DNA of 64,000 nt from positions 62,001 to 126,000 of the forward strand of contig NZ_LMDA01000012.1 of the NCBI RefSeq assembly GCF_001424985.1. The letters run 5' to 3'. The notes beneath the pieces are model-generated. The model was not told the DNA's origin, did not search any database, and was given only the letters and a program-made list of their open reading frames with translations. The stretch's first letter is position 1; each line of letters begins with the position of its first letter. The translations under genes were made by a program, and so were the position numbers. This document shows, piece after piece, positions 8,423 through 17,184 of the stretch. Source of the stretch: Rhizobium sp. Root1212 (lineage in GTDB: Bacteria; Pseudomonadota; Alphaproteobacteria; Rhizobiales; Rhizobiaceae).

Positions 8423-8971
8423 CTCGGAAACAGGCCGCCGTAGGGCAGTGGTTGACGTAGGGGCGCGGAGCGTAACGACCTGCTTATATGTCCTAGCTTG
8501 CTTTGGGCTTGTGTCGGCTTTTACCGGTGAAGAAGGAAATTGGTTCCACCGTCCCGATATGGCGCAGGAAAAATGAGGGGTTGCTAAAAACCCATATAAT
8601 TTAACAATCGCATTAACTTAAAATTAGACAATGCCGAATTAAATGTTCGTCAAGGCCTCTACCCGCATGTTTTGCCATGCCGGGACCCTGGAGGGCGGAT
8701 GACAGTGAGACGCCTTGCTGCCGCAAGGTGCGAGCACCTCAAGGCGTGGGAATCAGGGTTTTCGGCCCTGGCTGCATGATGCCCTCCCAACGCGCTGGCT
8801 CCTGCGAGCCATGTTCCTCGTAACGTCGTTTCTTTCCAACAGGCGATCTTGTGGTCGGCCGGCATCGTCGTTTTTGCGGCGGTGTGGTCATGGTTGCGGG
8901 GTGTCTGACGATGCCGGCTGCCGGCGGAGAGAGCGATATGTGCAATCGGTCAACATCATAGGCGCGCGTCC
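8423..8971. other. 549-bp divergent intergenic region between GT41 and repeat-protein genes
   Basis: No full-length gene is convincing here. The stretch holds an AT-rich block (about 8583-8645, a likely promoter area) and a structured GC block at 8711-8746. In that block the outer arms CGCCTTG / CAAGGCG enclose a second hairpin, AGGTGC / GCACCT. A 7-codon open frame (8938-8961) follows near the 3' end. Together these suggest a long structured leader before the repeat-protein gene. Confidence 0.5.
8938..8961 (+). other. Possible 7-codon upstream ORF before the repeat-protein gene
   Basis: The frame reads MCNRSTS and stops 10 bases before the ATG of the repeat protein. GGCGGAGAGAG five bases before it is a better ribosome-binding site than anything in front of the ATG at 8972. 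It could couple or regulate translation of the large gene. With only seven codons, chance is a serious alternative. Confidence 0.3.
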
Positions 8972-11900
8972 ATGACCTCGATAGTTTCCTCTCTCACTGT
9001 CAACCAGATCAAAGCCATGACGACCGCGACGATCGCATCCCTCAGCACGGATGATGTCGCGGCTCTTTCCACCAAGCAGATCGCCACGCTCAGCTCTTCC
9101 CAGATCGCCGCTCTCGAGACGGAAGATCTCGCTGCGATGAACTCCACCCAGCTGCGCGCGATCACGGCAAAGTCGCTCTCCGGCCTCACGGCTGCGCAGC
9201 TCGCCATCATCGAAACCGCCAATATCGCCAGCCTGCAGACCACGCAGATCGCCGCTCTCAGCAGCGCCCAGGTCCAGCTTCTGACCTCCGAGCAGGTCGA
9301 AGCACTGACGTCCGCCCAGGTTTCGTCGCTCAGCACCGCCGTCGTCGCTTCGTTGACCACCGACGATGTCGCCGTTTTCTCCACCGATGACATCGCTGCC
9401 ATCGGTGCAAAGGCGTTTGCAAGCCTCTCGACCGACGCCATCGCCGCTCTTTCGACCGATCAGGTCGCCGTGCTGACGACGGCGCAGGTCGCCGCCCTGA
9501 AGACCAGCCAGATCCGCGCCCTGACGACCGACCAGGTCGGCGCCCTGACGACGGCCCAGGCCGCCGTCATCTCCGCCACCCAGGCGGCAGCCCTCACCAC
9601 CGGCAGCGTCGCAGCCCTCACCACCGGCCAGGTCGCCGCCCTCAGCACCAAGGCGGTCGCTGCGCTGACCTCCGCCCAGGTCGCCGTTCTCAGCACCGAT
9701 CAGGTCGATGCTCTCGGCACCGCCCAGATCGCCGCGTTCGGCTCTGCCGCCATCGGCGCTCTGACGACCGACCATGTGGCAGCGCTTGCTGCCGCCGACG
9801 TCGCCGCCATCAGCTCGAAGTCCTTCGCCGGCCTTAGCACCGCAGCCCTTGCCGCCCTGTCGACCGATCAGGTCGCGGGTCTCGGCACGGCATCCGTCGC
9901 TGCCATGTCGACCGCGCAGGTTGCAGCGCTGACCAGCGATCAGGTCGCCGTTCTCGGTTCCACCCAGATCTCGGCCCTGAGCGCAAAGCAGGTCGCAGCG
10001 CTCAGCACCGCCAATGTCGCCGCCCTCACCACCACGCAGGTCGGCGCCCTGAACTCCAAGACGATCGCGGCGCTGACGACCGCCCAGATCGGTGCACTGA
10101 CCACCGAGCAGGCGGAAGCACTGACCACCACCCAGGTCGCCGGCCTCAGCACCGCCGCCCTCGGCGCGCTATCCACCGACCAGCTGGCTACCTTCTCGAC
10201 GGCCGACGTCGCCGCCATCAGCGCCAAGGCGCTGGCCGGCCTGTCGACCACCAACTTCGCGGCCCTTTCGACCGATCAGGTCGCGGCTCTGACGACCGGC
10301 CAGATCGCCGGCCTGAAGACCACCCAGATCGCCGCCCTGACCTCCGATCAGGCCGTTGCCCTGACCACCGCCCAGGCCGCCGCGCTCAGCGCCGCCCAGG
10401 CGATCGCGATCACGACCGCTAACCTTGCCGCCCTGTCGACGGATCAGGTTGCCGCCCTCAACACCAAGGCGATCAATGCCCTGACGACGGGCCAGATCGG
10501 CGCCCTAACGACCGATCAGGTTGATGTGCTGACCACCGGCCAGCTCGGCGCGCTCGGCTCGGCTTCGCTCGCGGCCCTGACGTCCGATCAGGTCGGCGTT
10601 CTCTCGACAGCCGACATCGCCGCCCTCAACGCCAAGTCGCTGATCGGCCTGACCACGGCCAACGTCGCAGTTCTCTCGACCGATCAGGTCGGTGCGCTGA
10701 ACTCCGCCGCGCTTGCAGCCCTTTCGACCGGCCAGATCGGCGCCCTGACCACGGATCAGGCCGCCGTGCTGACCACCGCGCAGCTGGGTGCGATCAGCAC
10801 CGTGCAGATTGGCGCCATCAACACCGCAAGCGTCGCGGCGCTCACCACGGATCAGGTCGCGGCCCTCTCGACCGGTCAGGTTCTGGCGCTGAAGAGCACC
10901 CAGATTCAGGCGCTGACCACGGATCAGGCTGCTGCCCTGACGACCGCTCAGGTCGCTGTGCTCTCGACCGCACAGGTTGGTGCCCTTTCGACCAATAACG
11001 TCGCGGCTCTTTCCACCGGCCAGATCGCTGCCCTCAGCGTCAAGTCGGCTGCTGCGCTCTCGACCGCCCAGATCGATGCGTTCTCGACCGATCAAGCCGA
11101 AGCCCTGACCACCGCGCAGGTCGCGGCCCTCGGTTCCGCCGCTCTCGGCGCACTCTCGACGGACGATCTCGCAACCTTCTCAACCGCCGATATCGCGGCG
11201 ATCACGACGAAGGTGCTGTCGACGCTCTCGACCGGCACGATCGCCTCGCTCTCGACCGATCAGGTCGCGGCTCTGACGACCGGCCAGGCGGCGGCGCTCA
11301 CCACCGCCCAGATCGGCGCGCTTACCAGCGACCAGTCCGTGGCCATGACGACCGCGCAAGTGGCCGCCCTGACCAGCGCCCAGGCTGCCGCCATCACGAC
11401 CGCCAACCTCGCAGCGCTTTCGACCGATCAAGTTGTTTCGCTGAACTCCAAGTCGGTTGCCGCCCTGACGCTCGCCCAGATCAACGCTTTCACCTCGGAA
11501 CAGGTCGAAGCGCTCTCCTCGACGCAGGTCGCCGCCCTCGGCTCCGCCGCTGTCAGCGCGCTGGGTACGGACGATATCGCCGTCTTCTCGACGGACGACG
11601 TCGCCTCGATCAGCGCGAAATATCTGTCCTCGCTCACCACCGACAGCGTCGCGGCGCTGACGACCGATCAGGTCGCGGTTTTGACCACAGCACAGATCGC
11701 GGCCCTCTCTTCGGCCCAGATCGGTGCGCTGACGACGGACCAGGCCGCCGTCCTGACCACGGCCCAGCTCGGTGCGCTCTCCTCGACGCAGCTTGCCGCC
11801 GTCGATACCGACAACATCGCGGCCCTGACCACGGTTCAGGTTGCGGCTCTCTCGTCCAAGTCCATTGCGGCCCTGACTTCGGGTCAGGTCGCAGCGCTGA

Positions 11901-12979
11901 CCACCGATCACATCGCCGCTCTTTCGACCGGCCAGATCGGCAGCTTCGGCTCGGCAGCGGTCGCAGCGCTGACGACCGATCAGGTCGCAGCCTTCGGCAC
12001 CGACGACATCGCCGCCATCAACACCAAGTCGCTGGCATCGCTGACCACGGCGAACCTCGCCGTTCTCTCCAGCGATCAGGCTGCCGCCCTGACCAACGCC
12101 CAGGTTGCCGTCCTGACCACCAGCCAGATCGGCGGCCTGACCAGCGACCAGGCGGCTGCGCTCACCACGTCGCAGATCGCGACGCTGAGCTCGACGCAGG
12201 CCAAGGCGCTGACCACGGCCAACGTCGCCGCCCTTTCGACGGGGCAGGTCGCGGCCTTCGCCACCAGCAGCGTCGCCGCCCTCACAACCGATCAGGTCGG
12301 TGCCCTGACCACGGAGCAGGTCGAAGCCCTGACCACCACGCAGGTCGCGGCCCTCGGCTCGGCTTCGCTGGGGGCTCTCGGCAGCGATGACATCGTCACC
12401 TTCTCGACCGCCGATGTCGCGGCGATCGCCGCGAAGGCCCTCTCGGGCCTTTCCACCGGCAATGTTGCGGCCCTCACCACCGATCAGGTGGCGGCGCTGA
12501 CGAGCAGCCAGTTGCTGGCTCTCTCGACGGCGCAGGTTCAGGCGCTTACGACCGACCAGCTGGTGTCGCTGACGACGGCGCAGGTCAATGCCCTGAGCTC
12601 GACGCAGGTGGCTTCGCTCTCGACCGGCAATCTCGCGGTTCTCGGAACCGACCAGATCGTCGCCCTGAATGCGAAGGCGGTTGCGGCGCTTACCACGGCG
12701 CAGATCCAGTCCCTGACGACCGAGCAGGTCGAGGCGCTGACCTCCACCCAGATCGCCGGTCTCACCTCGACCGCCCTCGGCGCCCTGTCTTCGGACGGCA
12801 TCGCGGCCTTCTCGACCGACGATATCGCGGCCATCAGTCTCAAGGCCCTGCCGGGCCTCGAAACGGCCGATATCGCCGCCATGTCGAGTGCCCAGCTGAA
12901 CGCTCTGTCTTCGACGCAACTCGCCGCCCTCAACTCCGATCAGGTCGCTGCTGTCATCGCCGCCTACCAGGCCGTCTGA
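8972..12979 (+). CDS. Giant Ser/Thr-rich octapeptide-repeat protein (1335 aa)
   Basis: From about residue 5 to the end the protein consists of roughly 165 tandem octapeptides with the pattern A-[LIV]-[ST]-[ST]-x-[QADN]-[VIL]-[AG], for example ALTTDQVA, ALSTAQIG and ALNSKSVA. There is no signal peptide, transmembrane segment or catalytic motif. The recurring S/T-x-x-Q/D/E pattern looks like a helix N-capping box, so a solenoid of short helices is plausible. About one quarter of residues are Ser or Thr, offering hundreds of potential O-glycosylation sites. It is divergent from an OGT-like enzyme and is followed by its own terminator. Similar octad repeats occur in uncharacterised bacterial proteins, but I know no assigned function. 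Export, if any, would need a signal-independent route. Confidence 0.85.
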   Translation: MTSIVSSLTVNQIKAMTTATIASLSTDDVAALSTKQIATLSSSQIAALETEDLAAMNSTQLRAITAKSLSGLTAAQLAIIETANIASLQTTQIAALSSAQVQLLTSEQVEALTSAQVSSLSTAVVASLTTDDVAVFSTDDIAAIGAKAFASLSTDAIAALSTDQVAVLTTAQVAALKTSQIRALTTDQVGALTTAQAAVISATQAAALTTGSVAALTTGQVAALSTKAVAALTSAQVAVLSTDQVDALGTAQIAAFGSAAIGALTTDHVAALAAADVAAISSKSFAGLSTAALAALSTDQVAGLGTASVAAMSTAQVAALTSDQVAVLGSTQISALSAKQVAALSTANVAALTTTQVGALNSKTIAALTTAQIGALTTEQAEALTTTQVAGLSTAALGALSTDQLATFSTADVAAISAKALAGLSTTNFAALSTDQVAALTTGQIAGLKTTQIAALTSDQAVALTTAQAAALSAAQAIAITTANLAALSTDQVAALNTKAINALTTGQIGALTTDQVDVLTTGQLGALGSASLAALTSDQVGVLSTADIAALNAKSLIGLTTANVAVLSTDQVGALNSAALAALSTGQIGALTTDQAAVLTTAQLGAISTVQIGAINTASVAALTTDQVAALSTGQVLALKSTQIQALTTDQAAALTTAQVAVLSTAQVGALSTNNVAALSTGQIAALSVKSAAALSTAQIDAFSTDQAEALTTAQVAALGSAALGALSTDDLATFSTADIAAITTKVLSTLSTGTIASLSTDQVAALTTGQAAALTTAQIGALTSDQSVAMTTAQVAALTSAQAAAITTANLAALSTDQVVSLNSKSVAALTLAQINAFTSEQVEALSSTQVAALGSAAVSALGTDDIAVFSTDDVASISAKYLSSLTTDSVAALTTDQVAVLTTAQIAALSSAQIGALTTDQAAVLTTAQLGALSSTQLAAVDTDNIAALTTVQVAALSSKSIAALTSGQVAALTTDHIAALSTGQIGSFGSAAVAALTTDQVAAFGTDDIAAINTKSLASLTTANLAVLSSDQAAALTNAQVAVLTTSQIGGLTSDQAAALTTSQIATLSSTQAKALTTANVAALSTGQVAAFATSSVAALTTDQVGALTTEQVEALTTTQVAALGSASLGALGSDDIVTFSTADVAAIAAKALSGLSTGNVAALTTDQVAALTSSQLLALSTAQVQALTTDQLVSLTTAQVNALSSTQVASLSTGNLAVLGTDQIVALNAKAVAALTTAQIQSLTTEQVEALTSTQIAGLTSTALGALSSDGIAAFSTDDIAAISLKALPGLETADIAAMSSAQLNALSSTQLAALNSDQVAAVIAAYQAV
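8984..12961 (+). repeat. About 165 tandem 24-bp (octapeptide) repeats with a 17-unit super-period
   Basis: The coding DNA repeats every 24 bp with synonymous and conservative variation and no insertion that breaks the frame. A distinctive unit pair, with FSTDD or FSTAD followed by AISAK-like sequence, recurs at intervals of 17, 16, 17, 24 and 17 octads along the first two thirds, which implies duplication of blocks of about 136 residues (408 bp). Confidence 0.9.
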
Positions 12980-13002
12980 TAGCCGGCACATCCACGACAT
13001 CG

Positions 13003-13033
13003 AAAGGCCCCTTCGCTCGCGGAGGGGCTTTTT
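13003..13033 (+). terminator. Rho-independent terminator of the repeat-protein gene
   Basis: The arms AGGCCCCT and AGGGGCT flank a short GC-rich loop and are followed by TTTTT. The hairpin starts about 24 bp past the stop codon at 12979. Confidence 0.8.
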
Positions 13034-13104
13034 GCTTTTGAGGTGTTGCTTGACTTGCCGGTGCTCACCAAATCTAGTTCACGCGGTTTCAGGGCGGAGG
13101 CTTT

Positions 13105-14340
13105 ATGGATTCGGACCCGGCATTCGCGCAGGAAGGGCATTGGCCCGTCCGGCGCCGCGCCATTCTCGACTGGCTGGTCAGCGGCACGCGCGACGAGCGT
13201 TACATCGACAGAATTCTCGTCGAGCTGTGCAAGCGGCTTCAGGCGGCCGGCGTGCCGGTGGCGCGCGCCACGCTGCATTTCCGCACCCATCATCCCGAAT
13301 GGCTCGGCGCCCGGATTTTATGGCGCACGGGCATGGACGAGGCCAAGATCAGCTTCTTCGGCTATGGGGTCGAGGAAACGGCGCAATTCCAGAACAGCCC
13401 AGCCAACGAGATCATGAGCGGCGCCGCCGAGGTGCGGCAGAACCTCGAAGGGCTCGCCGAACGGGGACACGCCTATTCTCTCTATGTAGAGCTTGCCCGC
13501 GAGGGGATGACGGATTACGTCGCCTGGCCGATGGACCATACGCTCGGCAAGCGCCACGTTATGACCTTTTCCAGCGACCGGCCGGGCGGGTTTCTCGACG
13601 AGCATCTGGAATTCCTGAAAGACCTGACGCCGGCGCTGACGCTGGTCACCGAAATCCGCATCAAGAACATTCTCGCCCGCACGCTGCTGCGCACCTATGT
13701 CGGACCGCATGCGAGCGAGCAGATATTGGCCGGCGCCACCACGCGCGGCAGCGGCGTCACCGTTGCGGCCGCGATCGTGATCTGCGACCTGCGCGGCTTC
13801 ACGGCCATCTCCGACCTATGGCCGCGCGACGACGTCATCGACCTCCTGAACGCCTATTTCGACGCGATGTCGGAGCCGATCCAGGCCCATGGCGGCGAAA
13901 TCCTCAAATTCATGGGCGACGGGCTGCTGGCGATCTTCCCGCTCAGCAATCCGAGGGCCTGTTTCGACCTTTTGCAGGCGATCGGCGAGGCGCAGGCGGC
14001 GATGGCCACCTATAATCTCGAAAATGCCGCGCGGGGGCGGCCTGTCCTCGGTTACGGCGTCGGCGTCCATGTGGGCGACGTGATGTACGGCAATATCGGC
14101 TCGCGCCAGCGGCTGGATTTCACCGTCATCGGCCCTGCCGTCAACATTGCCTCGCGGCTGGAGGCGCTGACCAAGGAGATCGGTCGCCCGGTGCTGCTGT
14201 CGCGCGAATTCGCCGACATGGTGCGCCATGAGGTCGAGCTGGAAAGCCTCGGCGCCTACCCGCTGAAGGGAGTGGGGGAACCGGTGCATGTCTATAGCCA
14301 GCCGGTCGCCGCCGCGCAGGAGAAGATTTCGGGCGGCTGA
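13105..14340 (+). CDS. Class III adenylate cyclase with N-terminal sensor-like domain
   Basis: This soluble cyclase would make cAMP from ATP. Residues 1-210 form a domain shared with the cyclase at 39935-41281 (both contain LCKRLQAAGVP/FCERLAAAGLP-like text and an HP-containing strand) and are probably regulatory. The catalytic domain (about 218-400) retains the metal-binding aspartates in ICDLRGFTAIS (D228) and KFMGDGLLAIF (D272). It also keeps the purine-selecting Lys268 and Thr340 (LDFTVIG), and the transition-state Asn347 and Arg351 (NIASRLE). The full residue set predicts an active adenylate, not guanylate, cyclase. The ATG at 13105 follows GGCGGAGGC. It stands alone between the repeat protein and modA. 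Confidence 0.9.
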   Translation: MDSDPAFAQEGHWPVRRRAILDWLVSGTRDERYIDRILVELCKRLQAAGVPVARATLHFRTHHPEWLGARILWRTGMDEAKISFFGYGVEETAQFQNSPANEIMSGAAEVRQNLEGLAERGHAYSLYVELAREGMTDYVAWPMDHTLGKRHVMTFSSDRPGGFLDEHLEFLKDLTPALTLVTEIRIKNILARTLLRTYVGPHASEQILAGATTRGSGVTVAAAIVICDLRGFTAISDLWPRDDVIDLLNAYFDAMSEPIQAHGGEILKFMGDGLLAIFPLSNPRACFDLLQAIGEAQAAMATYNLENAARGRPVLGYGVGVHVGDVMYGNIGSRQRLDFTVIGPAVNIASRLEALTKEIGRPVLLSREFADMVRHEVELESLGAYPLKGVGEPVHVYSQPVAAAQEKISGG

Positions 14341-14432
14341 GCGTTGCCAGTCCCGGCGCAGGCCGGACCGTCCGGCTTTCTCGTTTCAAGCAATGTGTTT
14401 CTTCGAATATAACGCTAGTCATTCGCTCTGCT

Positions 14433-14458
14433 TCGCTATATCCATTCGGATATTTCGA
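14433..14458. promoter_or_regulatory. ModE-like operator upstream of modA
   Basis: The imperfect palindrome TCGCTATATC-N6-GATATTTCGA pairs 8 of 10 bases and resembles the known ModE box (CGxTATAT-N6-8-ATATxxCG form). It ends 20 bp before the modA start. A ModE-type regulator is encoded at the end of the same locus. Repression under molybdate sufficiency is inferred from those known systems. Confidence 0.55.
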
Positions 14459-14478
14459 GAGAATTGGAGAGGGAACCC

Positions 14479-15267
14479 ATGACATTTCATCTTTTCGGCA
14501 AGCTGACGAAAGTTGCCGTCGCCGTTGCCGTTGCAGGTTTCACCGCCGTTGCCAGCCCCGCGATGGCCGATGACGCGATCGCCGTCTTTGCCGCTACGAG
14601 CCTGAAGAACGCGCTTGATGCGGCCAATGCCGAATGGACCAAGGAAAGTGCCAAGCAGACGACGGTTTCCTATGCCGCAAGCTCGGCGCTCGCCAAGCAG
14701 ATCGAATCCGGCGCGCCGGCCGATCTGTTCATCTCCGCCGACCTCGCCTGGATGGATTATGTCGGCGAGAAGAAGCTGATCAAGGACGACACCCGTTCCA
14801 ATTGGCTCGGCAACCGCATCGTGCTCGTCGCGCCGAAGGAAAATGCCAAGACCGTCGAGATCAAGGAGGGTTTTGACCTCGCCGGTCTCGTGGGCGACGG
14901 CAAACTCGCCATGGGTGCGGTCGATTCCGTGCCGGCCGGCAAATATGGCAAGGCGGCGCTGGAGAAGCTCGGCGTCTGGTCGTCGGTCGAGGGCAAGGTC
15001 GCCGGTGCTGAAAGCGTTCGTGCGGCGCTGGCGCTGGTTTCGCGCGGCGAAGCGCCCTACGGCATCGTCTACCAGACGGATGCGGCTGCCGATCCGGGCG
15101 TTGCCGTCGTCGGGACTTTCCCGGAAGACAGCCATCCGCCGATCATCTACCCGGTCGCCATTCTCTCGGAATCGAAGAATGCCGATGCTGCCGCCTATCT
15201 TGAATTCCTGAAATCGGACAAGGCTGCAGCGTTCTTCACGGAGCAGGGCTTCACCATCCTGAAATAG
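14479..15267 (+). CDS. modA: Molybdate-binding periplasmic protein ModA
   Basis: This periplasmic protein binds molybdate or tungstate for the ModBC transporter. A signal peptide ends at ASPAMADDA (about residue 30). Family hallmarks follow: the oxyanion-binding FAATSLKNAL start, YAASSALAKQIESGAPADLFISAD, and the C-terminal IVYQTDA and PVAILSESKN segments. The ATG at 14479 is preceded by GGAGAGGG. Length 262 residues is normal. A ModE-like palindrome lies immediately upstream. The gene is separated from modB by a 145-bp gap that carries a perfect inverted repeat. Confidence 0.96.
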   Translation: MTFHLFGKLTKVAVAVAVAGFTAVASPAMADDAIAVFAATSLKNALDAANAEWTKESAKQTTVSYAASSALAKQIESGAPADLFISADLAWMDYVGEKKLIKDDTRSNWLGNRIVLVAPKENAKTVEIKEGFDLAGLVGDGKLAMGAVDSVPAGKYGKAALEKLGVWSSVEGKVAGAESVRAALALVSRGEAPYGIVYQTDAAADPGVAVVGTFPEDSHPPIIYPVAILSESKNADAAAYLEFLKSDKAAAFFTEQGFTILK

Positions 15268-15300
15268 GAGCTACAAGGGAAGCAGAGTGGGCGGCTTCAC

Positions 15301-15366
15301 CCCCCTCTGTCACTCCGTGACATCTCCCCCCCTTGAGGGGGAGATGTCACGGAGTGACAGAGGGGG
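15301..15366. repeat. Perfect 30-bp inverted repeat between modA and modB
   Basis: Arms 15301-15330 and 15337-15366 are exact reverse complements with a 6-base loop (CCTTGA). The arms begin CCCCCTCTGTCACTCCGTGA. It has the look of a small palindromic intergenic element of the kind dispersed in rhizobial genomes. As RNA it would form a very stable hairpin within the modABC message, 46 bp before the modB start. Confidence 0.9.
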
Positions 15367-15412
15367 TATGGCGGCACGGCGTGGACATCATTGTCGTTAT
15401 CGGAGTAACCCA

Positions 15413-16114
15413 TTGGACTGGCTGGTCTTGAGCGATGCGGAATGGACGGCGATCCATCTGAGCCTTCGGATTTCTGTCGTCGCCATGCTCGCCAGCCTGC
15501 CTTTCGGCATTCTCGTCGCCATGGCGCTCGCGCGCGGACGTTTCTGGGGCAAGTCGCTTCTCAACGGCATCGTGCATCTGCCGCTGATCCTGCCGCCGGT
15601 CGTCACCGGCTTCATTCTGCTCATTCTGTTCGGCCGGCGTGGGCCGGTCGGTTCCTTCCTGTCGGACTGGTTCGGCATCGTCTTGTCCTTCCGCTGGACG
15701 GGTGCAGCACTCGCCTGCGCGGTCATGGGCTTTCCGCTGATGGTGCGGTCGATCCGGTTGTCGATCGAGGCGGTGGACCGCAGGCTGGAAGAGGCGGCTG
15801 GCACGCTTGGGGCGTCGCCGCTCTGGGTGTTTGCGACCGTCACCCTGCCGCTGATCCTGCCGGGGGTGATCGCCGGCATGATCCTGTCCTTCGCCAAGGC
15901 GATGGGCGAGTTCGGCGCGACCATCACCTTCGTTTCCAATATTCCTGGCGAAACCCAGACGCTGTCGGCGGCGATCTATACCTTCACCCAGGTTCCGGGC
16001 GGCGATCTCGGGGCGATGCGGCTCACCATTGTCGCCATCGTCATTTCCATGGCGGCACTTCTGGCTTCCGAATTCATGGCGCGCCTCGTCGGGCGCAGGA
16101 TCGAGGTCGAATGA
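15413..16114 (+). CDS. modB: Molybdate ABC transporter permease ModB
   Basis: This inner-membrane permease forms the channel for molybdate. About five hydrophobic helices are visible, with the cytoplasmic EAA-type loop [24 protein letters not shown] contacting ModC, and the [12 protein letters not shown] segment typical of ModB. The start is taken as TTG at 15413, because CGGAGTAA lies just before it and the protein then begins [20 protein letters not shown] at 233 residues, the normal family length. The open frame runs back to 15287, but that part is translated from the inverted repeat and is probably not coding. Its stop overlaps the modC start (ATGA). Confidence 0.94.
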   Translation: MDWLVLSDAEWTAIHLSLRISVVAMLASLPFGILVAMALARGRFWGKSLLNGIVHLPLILPPVVTGFILLILFGRRGPVGSFLSDWFGIVLSFRWTGAALACAVMGFPLMVRSIRLSIEAVDRRLEEAAGTLGASPLWVFATVTLPLILPGVIAGMILSFAKAMGEFGATITFVSNIPGETQTLSAAIYTFTQVPGGDLGAMRLTIVAIVISMAALLASEFMARLVGRRIEVE

Positions 16115-17184
16115 GCCTGATCGTCGAAGCCCGCCACCGGCTCGGCCGGTTTTCGCTGGATGCCGGGTTTACCTCGCAGTGCGGCGTTACCGCGCTGTTC
16201 GGCCGCTCCGGCTCGGGCAAGACTTCGCTGCTGCGCATCATCGCCGGCCTGACGGCGCCGGATGAGGGCAGGGTCTCCCTCGACGGCGATGTGCTGGTCG
16301 ATACGGCGGCGGGCCGGTTCGTGCCCTGCCACCGACGCCGGTTCGGTTATGTGTTTCAGGAGGCGCGGCTCTTTCCGCATCTCACCGTGCGCAAGAACCT
16401 CGGCTATGGCCGCTGGTTTTCGCCGAAGGCGGCGCGCGGCGACGATCTCGCCCGCATCGTCGATCTGCTCGGCATCGAGGCGCTTCTGGAGCGGCGGCCC
16501 TCCAATCTTTCGGGCGGTGAAAAGCAGCGCGTGGCGATCGGCCGGGCGCTGCTTTCCGATCCGCGCCTGTTGCTGATGGACGAGCCGCTGGCGGCGCTCG
16601 ACGAGGAGCGCAAGGCGGAAATCCTGCCCTATCTCGAACGGTTGCGCGACGAGACGAGCGTGCCGATCGTCTATGTCAGTCATTCGGTGGCCGAAGTCGC
16701 GCGCCTTGCCGACCATGTGGTCGTGCTGGAGGCCGGCAAGATCAGGGCGACGGGGTCGGCGGCGGACATCCTCGGGGATGCATCGGTTTCGATCGCGGCC
16801 GAGCGCCGTGAAACCGGGGCATTGCTGGAGGGCACGATCCGCTCTATCGACGACAGCAATGGCCTGACGACGGTGGTCCTGAAAACGGCATCGCTGCTCA
16901 TCCCCGGACATCACGATATCGGCCGGCGCGTGCGCGTGCATATCCCCGCGAGAGACGTGCTCCTGGCGACCGCACGGCCGGAAGGGATCAGCGCCCTCAA
17001 TATCCTCGAAGGCACAGTCGCGGGCCTGAAAGCCGGCAGCGGTGAAACGATGGATGTGTCGGTCGATTGCGGCGGCGATGTCATCCAGTCGCGCATCACC
17101 CGTTTTTCGACGGAGCGGTTGGGGCTGAAGATCGGCAGTCCCGTCTATGCGATCGTCAAGACGGTGGCCTTCGAGCGGCCCTGA
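16111..17184 (+). CDS. modC: Molybdate ABC transporter ATP-binding protein ModC
   Basis: This ATPase drives molybdate import. It contains Walker [12 protein letters not shown]-loop [11 protein letters not shown], signature [16 protein letters not shown], Walker [13 protein letters not shown] and the switch histidine in [10 protein letters not shown]. The C-terminal part (from about residue 230) has a TOBE/Mop-type molybdate-binding domain ([20 protein letters not shown]). The ATG overlaps the modB stop by four bases, so translation is coupled. The stop codon directly abuts the stop of the convergent ModE-like gene with no spacer. Confidence 0.96.
   Translation: MSLIVEARHRLGRFSLDAGFTSQCGVTALFGRSGSGKTSLLRIIAGLTAPDEGRVSLDGDVLVDTAAGRFVPCHRRRFGYVFQEARLFPHLTVRKNLGYGRWFSPKAARGDDLARIVDLLGIEALLERRPSNLSGGEKQRVAIGRALLSDPRLLLMDEPLAALDEERKAEILPYLERLRDETSVPIVYVSHSVAEVARLADHVVVLEAGKIRATGSAADILGDASVSIAAERRETGALLEGTIRSIDDSNGLTTVVLKTASLLIPGHHDIGRRVRVHIPARDVLLATARPEGISALNILEGTVAGLKAGSGETMDVSVDCGGDVIQSRITRFSTERLGLKIGSPVYAIVKTVAFERP

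Noticed and set aside
8984-12961. Regular 24-bp repeats suggestive of a CRISPR-like array
   Set aside because: There are no spacers, the repeats are contiguous and vary synonymously, and the frame stays open throughout, so this is coding sequence.
8888-13000. Long minus-strand frames (295, 196 and 606 codons) opposite the repeat-protein gene
   Set aside because: They arise because a 24-bp repeat with biased codons has no stop on the opposite strand. Their translations are Arg/Gly/Asp low-complexity repeats without ribosome-binding sites.
15287-15412. N-terminal extension of modB through the inverted repeat
   Set aside because: It would translate the palindromic element and add 42 residues not found in ModB proteins; a TTG with a good ribosome-binding site gives the normal length.
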